Positions 11,400-21,489 of a stretch of 64,000 nucleotides of DNA are shown piece by piece. Below the pieces are notes generated by a model. That model saw only the letters and a list, made by a program, of their open reading frames with translations. It did no database searches and was not told the DNA's origin. The stretch comes from Delphinapterus leucas (taxonomy: Eukaryota; Chordata; Mammalia; Artiodactyla; Monodontidae), in the NCBI RefSeq assembly GCF_002288925.2, contig NW_022098000.1, forward strand, positions 16,252,889 through 16,316,888. Direction: 5' to 3'. Numbering within the stretch: position 1 is the stretch's first letter; each line of letters starts with the position of its first letter. The translations under genes were made by a program, and so were the position numbers.

Positions 11400-12620
11400 T
11401 TAATCAATTAATTAATTAAAAAGTTTACCATTGCTAATTAAAAAGAAAAAAACAGGAATTCAAGCAGGTAGAGATTACATGGATCTGATTAGATCATCAA
11501 CTTACAGGGACTTGGGAGAACAAAATTCTTGGTAGAATTCAAATTCTGTGTGCTGAGATTTATGCACACAATACCACACACTACCCGGCTCTTCCATTAG
11601 GAAATATAAATTAATAATATTTCAAGTCTATAGAGGCCTTTTTCTAACTTTGATATAAAACACATATCACATACTGACCATGTTAATTTAAGTATAAACT
11701 GTTGCCTTTTAAAAGTTCCATCATTATCTTATTCCATGAAGGTATTAGTAACTATGAAAATAAGTGGGTGGGAGTGTGTAATTTGAAAATATTTGGTCAA
11801 AGAAAAAGCCCAGTATGACTAAAACAAGATGGCAAATGACTTCATCTTCTTTTGGAAAATGACCTCATTATGACAACTAGCTAACCAACTAGCTTCCAAA
11901 GCCACTAACAGTAGCTTACAAAGTCACAGCTGTTACTTTTTCTAACAACTAAAAGTTGATTTCATTTTAAATGTCATTTCAAAAGAACTGAATGATTTCT
12001 TCAAAGCACTATAATTTATGAGCAAGAATTACATTGAGGAGAGTACAATGATAAGTCTGTGACTTGTTCAGTAAAGATGATTATAAAGAATGACAGAACA
12101 ATCAGTTAAAAAACACTTGACTGTGGCATTCTTGGACAACAAGCAGACATATTGAGGAGAACTATAAATCATTCATGAATAAGACAGTAAACACAGAAAG
12201 TGCTTCTTTTGACCTTTAAGCAATATAAAAATAATTTAACTGACAGAGGAGTTGTGATATAAATTTTTGATAACTAGCTTATTTCATAAGTAAAACAAGA
12301 TGAATATTTGAATGATCTTTCTGGAAAAAATATTCAAATAATTCATGAAATTTAAAACTTCCAGGTCCCAAGTACAATGAGAAAACTATCACTAATTAAA
12401 ATTCTGTGGAATCCTGTTCTTCACTTGTATTATTCAAAAGCCTGTCATAATGGAGCCCCTAATATGTCGTAATCTCATCTTCCACGACATGCCCTGCCCC
12501 ACCTCTGCTCCCTCCACTTAGAGAGATGTACTGATAAATGAAGGTAGACGTGGGGATAAATTCTGACTTAAACATAGACCAAGGGAACTAACATACAGAC
12601 TGACATCCTCAAAGCAGTGG
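11400..12620. other. Unassigned AT-rich DNA
   Basis: No gene or clear repeat is visible. I compared this stretch by eye with the old minus-strand L1 that ends at 4272 and did not see it resume here. Confidence 0.5.
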
Positions 12621-12624
12621 AGGA

Positions 12625-12850
12625 TTTCAGGATAATGGTATATAAAGTCCTTCATTATCTAAATCCATCTACTTCCCAGTCTCATTGCCCACCAACCCTT
12701 CACAAATATCAGCCAAGGGCCAAGCACAGAACCTGCAGTTCCCTCAGAATGGTTGTGCTCTCTCAAGCCTCTATGACATTACACATGATGTTCCATCTAG
12801 ATAGTCCATGTCTTTGGAATTCCCAAACTTATCTCCCTTAAAGACCCCAC
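12625..12850 (+). repeat. L2 fragment
   Basis: The run 'tataaagtccttcattatct', followed by short pyrimidine-rich phrases ('tgcccaccaaccctt', 'ctcaagcctctatgac'), has the typical texture of the non-coding end of L2 LINEs. It is diverged; the edges are approximate. Confidence 0.5.
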
Positions 12851-12931
12851 AATGACCACCACTTGTGTCACAACCCTCTCTCTTATCCCAACCCTGGGAC
12901 TCCACGAGTCCAGAGATACACTGCAGCAAAA

Positions 12932-13145
12932 TGTTTAAGGGCACAGATTTTGGGGCCAACTACCTGAAATTGAATCCTTATTCCAAATTGAACTAAATCT
13001 TGTATCATCTTGGCAAAGTCCTTATCTCTCTGTGTCACAGCTTCTTTATATGTAAACCTTGACAATAATGGTAGCTATCATATAAGGTTGAGATGTAAAT
13101 GAGTTAATGTATATATAAGCCTTAACGAGTATAAGCCATGCAAGA
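12932..13145 (+). repeat. MIR SINE, plus strand
   Basis: The MIR order is visible: 'cagattttggggccaacta', then a core with 'cttggcaaagtccttatctc', then 'gtaaatgagttaatgtata'. It is degenerate but collinear over about 200 bases. Confidence 0.7.
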
Positions 13146-13176
13146 CACACTTCAAGTGTTAGCTATAATTACTCTT

Positions 13177-13754
13177 AAAATTCAGTTTATTGGATGAATG
13201 GATAAAGAAGATGTGGCACATATATACAATGGAATATTACTCAGCCATAAAAAGAAACGAAATTGAGTTATTTGTAGTGAGGTGGATGGACCTAGAGTCT
13301 GTCATACAGAGTGAAGTAAGTCAGAAAGAGAAAGACAAATACCGTATGCTAACACATATATATGGAATCTAAGAAAAAAAATGTCATGAAGAACCTAGGG
13401 GTAAGACGGGAACAAAGACACAGACCTACTAGAGAAAGGACTTGAGGATATGGGGAGGGGGAAGGGTAAGCTGTGACAGAGTGAGAGAGTGGCATGGACA
13501 TATATACACTACCAAACGTAAAATAGATAGCTAGTGGGAAGCAGCCGCATAGCACAGGGAGATCAGCTCGGTGCTTTGTGACCACCTAGAGGGGTGGGAT
13601 AGGGAGGGTGGGAGGGAGGGAGATGCAAGAGGGAAGAGATATGGGGACATATGTATATGTATAACTGATTTACTTTTTTATAAAGCAGAAACTAACACAC
13701 CATTGTAAAGCAATTATACTCCAATAAAAATGTAAAAAAAAAAAATTCAGTTTA
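13177..13754 (+). mobile_element. 5'-truncated L1 3' end with target-site duplication
   Basis: The insert (13190-13741) holds the last 60 codons of ORF2 in an open frame (13190-13372, ending THIYGI-stop), the 3'UTR and AATAAA at 13723-13728. It is near-identical to the full-length copy at 10840-11390, so it is from the same young subfamily. The 13-base duplication aaaattcagttta is exact at 13177-13189 and 13742-13754. The cut site reads ctt/aaaa, a standard L1 endonuclease target. The insertion split an older L2 that continues at 13755. Confidence 0.95.
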
Positions 13755-13935
13755 AGTATCACATCCAGCCCAACTGTTATCCCCTGAGGCTAAGTTATGT
13801 ACCCCTCCTCTGCCATCCTTATAACGTTGTTTTGCTCATCCATTTACCACCTAATACACTCTAATGTCTTTTATCCATTCTATATCTCCAGCACTAAGCA
13901 CACGTACTATATATACTTAACCAGTACAAGGAATG
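13755..13935 (+). repeat. L2 fragment
   Basis: 'tatctccagcactaagcac' and the order of the preceding pyrimidine-rich phrases match the L2 3' region. Degenerate. Confidence 0.55.
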
Positions 13936-14239
13936 AAAAAAAATGAAGTAGTAAAGGATAAGGCACATGGTTTTAAAGATATGAAATACATAAACGAGCA
14001 GAACTATCAAGCATGGTTAGAGGATTTATACCCTGCACAAAAGCACCTGGCTGAGCGAGTAGGTACAAGCTGAACCATCCAGGGGTGCACCCTGGTGCAA
14101 GGCAAAGTACACCAGAAGGGAGTGGTGGTTGTTTTTTGCTTTTTAATCCGAAGGTGTCATCTTCTCACCAGTCTGTATCGTCAAGGGTTTTTAGCCCAGA
14201 ATGGAACTCTAACTGATTTGCCCAGAAAGGACACCTATC

Positions 14240-14695
14240 CTAATTCACAGAAAGGATGAATAGATAAACAAAATGTAGTATATACATACAACAGAATTCA
14301 GCTTTAAAAAAAAAAAAGAGAGATTCTGAAACACACTACAACATGAATGAATCTTGAAGACATTATGCTAAGGGAAATAAGCCAGTCACAAAAGGGCAAA
14401 TATTGTATGATTTTACTTATATAAAGTATCTAGAACAGTCAAATCCATAGAGAGAGAAAACAATGGTGGTTGCCAGGGCTGGGGAAGGGAAGAATGAGAA
14501 GTTACTGTTTAATGGGTACTGCGTTTCAATTTGAGAAGATGAAAAAGTTCTGGAGATAGATGGTCGTGATGGTTAGATAACCATTCCATATACTTAAGAC
14601 CACTGTACGGTACATTTTTAAATGGTAAAAATGGCAAAATTTATGTATATACATATAGATGTCTGTTACCACAATTTTTAAATGTGTATGAACAT
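14240..14695 (+). mobile_element. Old L1 3' end (L1M age)
   Basis: The typical L1M end is present in order: 'atgaatgaatcttgaagaca', 'gctaagggaaataagccag', 'tggttgccagggctgggga', and 'cttaagaccactgtacggta' for the terminal part. No duplication was found. Indels have removed any reading frame. Confidence 0.8.
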
Positions 14696-16285
14696 TAATA
14701 AATTTAAATCAAATTTTTCTTATTTCCAAAACTAAACTGCATCTTCCCAACTTTAACTGATTTACCCTATTACTTGTGGCAACCACTACACTTAGTTATT
14801 ACTTGTGTATCTTGTAACTTTTTAAAAATATTAAGCATTAATTTTGTATACTAAAATAATACATTATTCAGAGTTAGATATGTTGCACACTGCTTTCCTG
14901 TAATTTTATCTTTTTATGGCTGAGAAAGGCTAATTGTTCCATCTGCCTTAAAACGTTTCCAAGTTAACATTACTATGGTCACACTTTTATTATACAAAAT
15001 TGTGGGGCCTCAAGTAGTCACTTCCTACTAAAATTTACCTAATACTATTTTCTAAAGAAAACCCCAGTGCTGCCATCAGGTGATTCCTGAGCTCACCTCC
15101 CTTATCTGGCACATCTACCTTCAGCTCCTCAACTTTCACAATATGATGTCAAATCTGTTCCACCTTAACCTCGAGGCATAAGTCACTACTTAATCAGCAA
15201 CCAAGAAGGGCTGCAATCTATGTACCTTTCAAGAATCATCACTGAGAACTGAAAGTAACAATATTTAAAAAGAGACTTAAGCATATGCAGTTTGGCAATT
15301 CAACAATAGCGATTTCCAACCATTTTAAGTCAGCATATTGCTTTTTTAACGTTAAAAAAGTCACATGTTCAAACATAATAGCTATGTCACACTTATGAAG
15401 AATACAGATGACAAAAGCTACTACGCATCCAGTAATGTTTTAAAACGTATTTGTACTTTACATGTAAATTTTACATGTAACAGAGGTACAGCAGCATGCA
15501 TATTTGGCATAACATATTAAAGTCTACATTCAATATTCTCTGAGTACTATTTATAAATCCAACTATTCCTTGCAATAATCGAGCTATGGGCTACTTTAAG
15601 ATACTCTTAAAACCTATCCCTTGATAAGGACAAATCATTGGAAAGAACACAACTTTCTGCCCATTCGCTGTCCATCAACCCATCTTCCCACCTAACATTC
15701 CTCTCCTCCACTTAACCGCACTTTGGAATGATAATGTCAGTCAATAGCAAGGCACTGTAGGAGACGCGAACCTACGAGTGCGTCCTGCATTTATGATACA
15801 AGTCACACACATTAAATTATATACTGTCCTCCCTATAGGAGCCACAGGAAAATTTCTAGTCTCAGCATCAGGAAAAAATGAGTAACATACTTCTTTTAAC
15901 CTTGTAAGAAACTGAATCTTAAAACTTGGTGTTTCCCAATGTGTTTTTCATATTCCATCTTCAACAATTCTGCATACCAACATACTATTACATTCTTATT
16001 TACTTAATAATTTCTTCAAATATCAACCCTTTTTTTTTACTTCAATTTTAACGGGAATCTTTTTACTCACTACCATAAATAAAAATCCAGAATCATTTAC
16101 TATAAGGACAACTGTAAAAATAAGAACATGTTATTAAATTCTAATGATACACTGCTACCTGCTTTTTGTTAAAACTTCTCATGCTAACATTTTTTAAATT
16201 ATGAATTACTTTAAAGATAGAACATTACTGAGAATATACTAAGAAGTCACCACCAGTTTTTTTAAATACATTGTTTGATATAACT
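14696..16285. other. Unassigned AT-rich DNA
   Basis: No gene is visible. The only structural oddity is a pair of ttacatgtaa palindromes at 15458-15467 and 15471-15480. Confidence 0.5.
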
Positions 16286-16289
16286 GATT

Positions 16290-16790
16290 ATCTATTTTAT
16301 ACTATATTCCCTCACTCCCTCTCCTTCCCTTCTCAGAAATAACCACTAATCTATAGTTGGTATGTATCCTTCTCAGCATGTTTTGGAATACTATTCTTAT
16401 GCATAAAACATGGTATGGTGTTGTTTTAAAAATCTGCATCAGTAATGTCATTATTGTACATGTCCCTCTACAGTCTACCTTTTGCACTCCTTTGTTTTTA
16501 AAATGTATCCATTCATGTTAGTACCTATTGACTTAGTTCATTTAAACCGTCCAACAACAACCATGCTATGTATTTGTTTCTACTTACTAATCCATTCCCC
16601 TATTTGATATTTGGATTGGTTTTTGTTTTTGATTTTACAAGCAATGCTGCAATGAATACTTTATACATATTTATTTGTGCTCAGTTTCCGGTCCTATGTG
16701 AGAGGTTCTCAGGTTTATTGCTGCTTCAAACTTTAACAAGAGTTAAACTTTTATGTTCTGTAGGCATTTCACATACAAACCTGACGCCTG
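16290..16790 (-). mobile_element. Old L1 3' region, minus strand
   Basis: Read on the minus strand this matches a diverged L1 3'UTR; on the plus strand 'caagcaatgctgcaatgaat' near 16638-16657 is a common hallmark of antisense old L1s. The 101-codon plus-strand frame at 16568-16873 lies largely within it and is not a gene. Confidence 0.65.
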
Positions 16791-16794
16791 AACA

Positions 16795-17740
16795 CCATCC
16801 TGTTTTCCGACTTTATATTCCTTTTGCCTCATTCTTAATGTATTCTATCTTGCAATGCTGTTCCCACTTTTAAAAGTCATTTTAAGTTCTTTTTGGAACA
16901 AGGAAGGTTATAAATAAACAATGATGTTTTCATGAAAGTATCAACTAAAATCTGAGATCTGGTCCTGGCTCTGGGAATTAAATACACAATGGGACTTGAG
17001 TCACTTAGTCAAAGGGGGTGAGCCTCAAGGGTCTCATCAAATGTAATATTTTACTCCCACAATGACCATGTAAATTTTAAGAAAGTAATCTGTGAAATAC
17101 TATCTAATCATTAGTGGTATTATATTCAAAAGATATCATAATAATTTATTGAGAAGTCAGATAATACATTAACTGATAGACTAATATACAGACTTTTTAG
17201 AAAATATTTATGCATAATTACCTTTCTTATCCTCAGTTCCTAAAAAAGAGGTAACTATAAGAAAATATCCATCAGTAATACCTGCATTATGTCATGTGTG
17301 GTGAGTCTGACAGCGAAGGGTGAGATAATTACTAAATATGCTTGCTGAAAGACTTTAAAGAAAAATCGTAATAGCTGTTAACACCAGTACAGAGAAGACT
17401 GAAGTATGAATATTCTTTTAACAGTAACAACTTCTTATTTAAATATTACAATTATCTTTCTTTGGACAAATTCAGTCTAAATTTTAAAATTATTTGCCAA
17501 GTAAAAAGGTCTCTTGCTTTCACTTGGAGACAAAAAGGAAGACAACTACTAAGCTAATGTGGCCTATAATTATCCCAGAAGACCTGAGACTGAGACTGTC
17601 TGCCAGGCACAGGCTGCACTACACCTGCAGCGCTGCAGTCAGTTCTGAACTGCACTGTCCTAGGACCAAATGAATCCCTTCTGGAGAAGGACCAGGACGC
17701 TGAAGATTTCAAAAAATGGCAGGAGTGGGGAGCAGAATGG
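16795..17740. other. Unassigned AT-rich DNA
   Basis: No gene or identifiable repeat is visible in this stretch. Confidence 0.5.
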
Positions 17741-17744
17741 GAGA

Positions 17745-17975
17745 AAAAGCTAACATTTATTTTGTATATACTCTTCTGGGCACTGTTTTTAATATGTTAT
17801 CCTTTAAACATCAACAAAAATCCTGTACGGTAGGTCTTATTATAATCTCTTCCTAAAGATAAGAAAAAAATTAAGTTTCCAAACAATTAACTCACTCAAA
17901 GCTAAAAAGTGTGAAGAGTTATACCAGATTCCAGGTCTATCCAATTCCAAACTCTTTCCACACTATTGACTCTAA
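17745..17975 (-). repeat. MIR SINE, minus strand
   Basis: The plus strand shows the reversed MIR order: 'ctaacatttattttgtata', 'ctgggcactgtttttaatat', 'gtacggtaggtcttattata', then a degenerate core and 'ccagattccaggtctat'. Nearly full length. Confidence 0.75.
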
Positions 17976-18029
17976 TGCCAACTGAGGGTTTATTCTATAT
18001 ACTGAAGCATTCCACAGTATGACATCACA

Positions 18030-18175
18030 AAATCCCATTGAGAGAGATACCTTGCTACTCCCAGTTGACAAATGAGGAACCAGAGGGTCAGGGAAGTGAA
18101 GTACCTCGCATCCAGTCACACAGCAAATAAATGGGAAAGCCAAGTTTCCCCAAGAAGTCTCCCTCAACCACTACA
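18030..18175 (-). repeat. MIR SINE, minus strand
   Basis: 'caaatgaggaaccagagg', 'agggaagtgaagtacct' and 'ccagtcacacagcaaataaa' are the antisense MIR core. Confidence 0.75.
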
Positions 18176-18299
18176 CTGCAAGCAAAAGAGAGAAACTGAG
18201 AAGGCTGGCCTTGAGAAAATAAAATCTAACAGAGATCTCACAAACATTTTCCGGTCTAAACCCCACCTAAAACATAACTCTTCTATACAGAATTCTAGT

Positions 18300-18477
18300 T
18301 AGCAATGGGGGCAGACAGATCTGGGTTCCAATCTTAGATCCACTACCTATTGGCTGTGTGACCTTGGTCAATTCACACAACCTTTCTCTGAGCTTCTGCT
18401 TCCTCATTTGCAAAACGGAGATTAAAAGAATCTTCACAGCTGACAAAGGAATGAGATAACTCATAAATGCCACATCT
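18300..18477 (+). repeat. MIR SINE, plus strand
   Basis: The well-kept core reads 'ggctgtgtgaccttggtcaa', 'acaacctttctctgagcttc' and 'ttcctcatttgcaaaacgga', in MIR order. Confidence 0.85.
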
Positions 18478-18650
18478 ACTATGAGCTAAGCATTATGTCA
18501 GAGGGAGTTAAACTTTATCTCATTTTAGCCTTACAATAATCTTTCAAGATGCGTTATCATCAGTTTTAATGATTTAGGGTAGCATTTCAGAGGTTATGTG
18601 GTTCCTCCAAAGTCACAGTTATTAAGTGATAGAAGAAAAATTTAAATTAT
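18478..18650 (-). repeat. MIR SINE, minus strand
   Basis: 'actatgagctaagcattatg', 'ccttacaataatctttcaag' and 'ccaaagtcacagttattaag' fit an antisense MIR. It abuts the plus-strand MIR head to tail. Confidence 0.65.
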
Positions 18651-19029
18651 ACCCTTCAAAATTCAAAGATAACACAGCTTTCCTCTTATATCAATGGTAT
18701 CACCAAGTAGAACAAAGAGTTCTCTTAGAAGTTAATCTGAACCACAATGAGATTATCAATCCTATGACCTTTCAGCAATCTAACAGTAATTCTGGACATA
18801 CAGTATTTCTCCAGACTCTCTAGACTCTTGACCATCAGCAAATATCATTGATATGCAACTTCCTATCAACCATAACTGCCAAGGAAAAGCCACTGTGATT
18901 CTCTCCCCTCGCCTATTCCCCTGTGTAACACAGATCTGCATTAAAAACAACATGGACAAAACTTTGGTGAGACCAGAAACTACAAACTCACAGAAGGCAG
19001 TGAGAGAGGTAGGTGGCAATGGCAGCTGC

Positions 19030-19140
19030 TTTTGCTGCCATTACTATTAACTGCAAGACTGTGGATAAGTCACTAAAAATTCATGTACTTCCATTTCCTC
19101 ATCTCTCATAGTGTTACTGTGAGGACTTACAACAGCACTG
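19030..19140 (+). repeat. MIR SINE fragment, plus strand
   Basis: 'gactgtggataagtcact', 'cttccatttcctcatctc' and 'gtgttactgtgaggactta' are the MIR core and its downstream part. Confidence 0.65.
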
Positions 19141-19300
19141 TAGCACTGTGCTCATTTGTTTACATACATTATCTAATCACATCCTTACAGAAGTCCAAGG
19201 ATGGGGGGAGTACGCTCTTAACCCTATCTTATAGATGAAAACACTGAGGTTGAGGTTTACCCCAAATCACACCATCCTAAAGCTGCCCTGGTTCCAAAAC
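19141..19300 (-). repeat. MIR SINE, minus strand
   Basis: 'catacattatctaatcacat' and 'tcttatagatgaaaacactg', then 'ccaaatcacaccatcctaaa', fit the antisense MIR. Confidence 0.65.
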
Positions 19301-19574
19301 ACCTAAAGATATGTTGATAAACATTCTGTACATAGTCTCTTAAGCTGCAGTAGGAGTAGGTCTTTCTGACATTCAAGCATAGGGACTTTTGCTTTTGCTA
19401 CTGAAAACATAAAAGACAATCTTACCTTCTCTCACCTTCATAATTCCCCTCCCCTAAATTACTAATGGTATGTAAAATTTTAAAACTTCAACATCTACTT
19501 CCCTGTGCAGCTCATCACCTAGAGAAAACCCAGCACAGAGTAGACATCCCACATGTACTGAATGAATGATTCAA

Positions 19575-19765
19575 CACAATTTGCTTATCAGCTCCTCGTA
19601 TTAGGCACTTTACAAACATTATCTAATTTTCATAATATTCATAAAATGATTATGCCCACTTTAGAGATGAAGAAGCAGAAAATTCCAGAGGTTGAATCAC
19701 AGAGTGGATCATTTGCAGAGCCAGGGATGGAACACAGTTTTGACAAACTCCAGAGCTGTTTTCTT
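19575..19765 (-). repeat. MIR SINE, minus strand
   Basis: 'ttaggcactttacaaacatt', 'cactttagagatgaagaagc' and 'agagccagggatggaacaca' are the reversed MIR order. A short L2-type end ('cagcacagagtagacatccc', 'gtactgaatgaatga') lies just upstream at about 19530-19568. Confidence 0.75.
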
Positions 19766-19769
19766 TCTA

Positions 19770-21455
19770 GAACCTCATGTTGTTCTCACTCTGAAGTTCA
19801 CTAAAAAGTTTTAAGGAAAGGCAGGGCTTGTGATAGCTTGGAGGATGACCAGGACTTCAGGAAGTGGAGACAAGCAAGCCATTACAGACACAGGAATAAA
19901 GAGAAGCGAAGACAGCAAGAAACAAGTTTGGAAAATGACGTTTAGCACCGTGACCTAGAACCAGCATTTAACCTACCTAACTATACATACGTATATAAGA
20001 GGTATGTAGTAACAAAAGTAAAAACAAAAAAGTACTAGAGTGGATAAATTTCGAGACAGAGAAATGAGGTCATAATTCATAAGGCAAGGGTCAGGAAGTT
20101 TAGAGTATAAACCAAGTTGGAAAAACAGAGGGAAAGAAAGGCTATAGGGAAACAAGTGATAAGAATCAACTAAAATAAAGGAGTCCAAGAACAAAAAATC
20201 CAGTGACTGGAAGAATGATGGTGTCATTAAGAAATTTTGTTTTCTACATTTCAACAAAATACAGGTATAAACTCCATAACAGGAAAAACTACTGATAATA
20301 TTCTTTTTCATTTAATTTTAATTTAATTGCTTAAATGAAGGAAAAAGAAGGGACTGAAGAAGAGAATTAAAGATGTTTCACAGTTAATTCCCACACATCT
20401 GTGTCTTGATCTACCTGTAACATATCAAAACAATCATTTACAAAAACCAGGAACCAATCTTACAAGATATGTCTAACAAATGTAAAGAATATTTATTAAA
20501 GTGTTACCTAATTCTTAATGACAAATAACTCAAGTCCATAACAATACATTGTAAGACATACACAGCTATCAGGTCTGCTCAAATGAGAAAAGTAAATGAC
20601 TGATGATGAGCAACATAATCATTATTTCATGAACTAAGTGATAAAATTTGAAAATATCACATGTTGCAAATTAAACCAATTTATTTCTCAAAACTCTCCA
20701 CCAAAATACTAGAATTTATCAAAATTTTTTGAAATCCCCAGTTTTATATTTAAATTTCCTGTTAACTTTACCTTGATCTCACAATACATCCATGTTTATA
20801 ATTATAGTTTAAAAATTACTTACCAGAAATTAAAATTGATGCTTCAAAAATATGGGTCATTTTAATCTTGTGGCTTTTGATTATCCCTGGCACAAAGCCA
20901 TAAAGCCACAGAAGTTGAAAGTTTAAAAAGCATCAAAATAAGTAAAAATGTTTTTTATTCAATAGAATTACATGATGACTATTTAAAAACAAAAGCAGTA
21001 ACAGGCTCTAAAACAAGCAGCCTCTGAAACAAAAGAAATCTTAAAATAATTGAAGATCCCCAAAACAAAAACAGGTTTTAAATACACACATGCACATTAG
21101 AGAAAAACAGAGAACTAAAAGTTCAACCATGTGAAAATGCTATAATACCCACAAGGAGGAATACTATTTAGTAACTAAAATGGTATTATAGAGATTCTTA
21201 ATATATTTAGAAAACATACCATAATGTTAACTTAAAAATTAAGTTTAAAAAGTCACATATATATGTATAAATATAGATGTCTCAAATATATACAAAAAGA
21301 AAAAACACTGATTTAAAAGTTTTATCTCTAAGAAAAAGAATTATGAGTGCTTTCTGTTCTTTATATTATGCAACCTTTTGCCATTTTTCTAAATTGGTAT
21401 ATAAACATGATTTGCAACAAAGCCTAACAATGGCAAATTCTGGTGAAAGCAGCCA
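19770..21455. other. Unassigned AT-rich DNA
   Basis: No gene is visible. Purine-rich around 19800-20200, then very AT-rich. Any old repeats here are beyond recognition by eye. Confidence 0.5.
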
Positions 21456-21461
21456 TTTCAC

Positions 21462-21489
21462 GGGGGTTTGGGGGAGAGGGGCGGGGGGG
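21462..21489 (+). other. G-quadruplex motif
   Basis: Four G-runs with short loops: G5-TTT-G5-AGA-G4-C-G7. This meets the standard intramolecular G4 pattern and stands in very AT-rich DNA, just upstream of the ancient L1. Confidence 0.85.
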
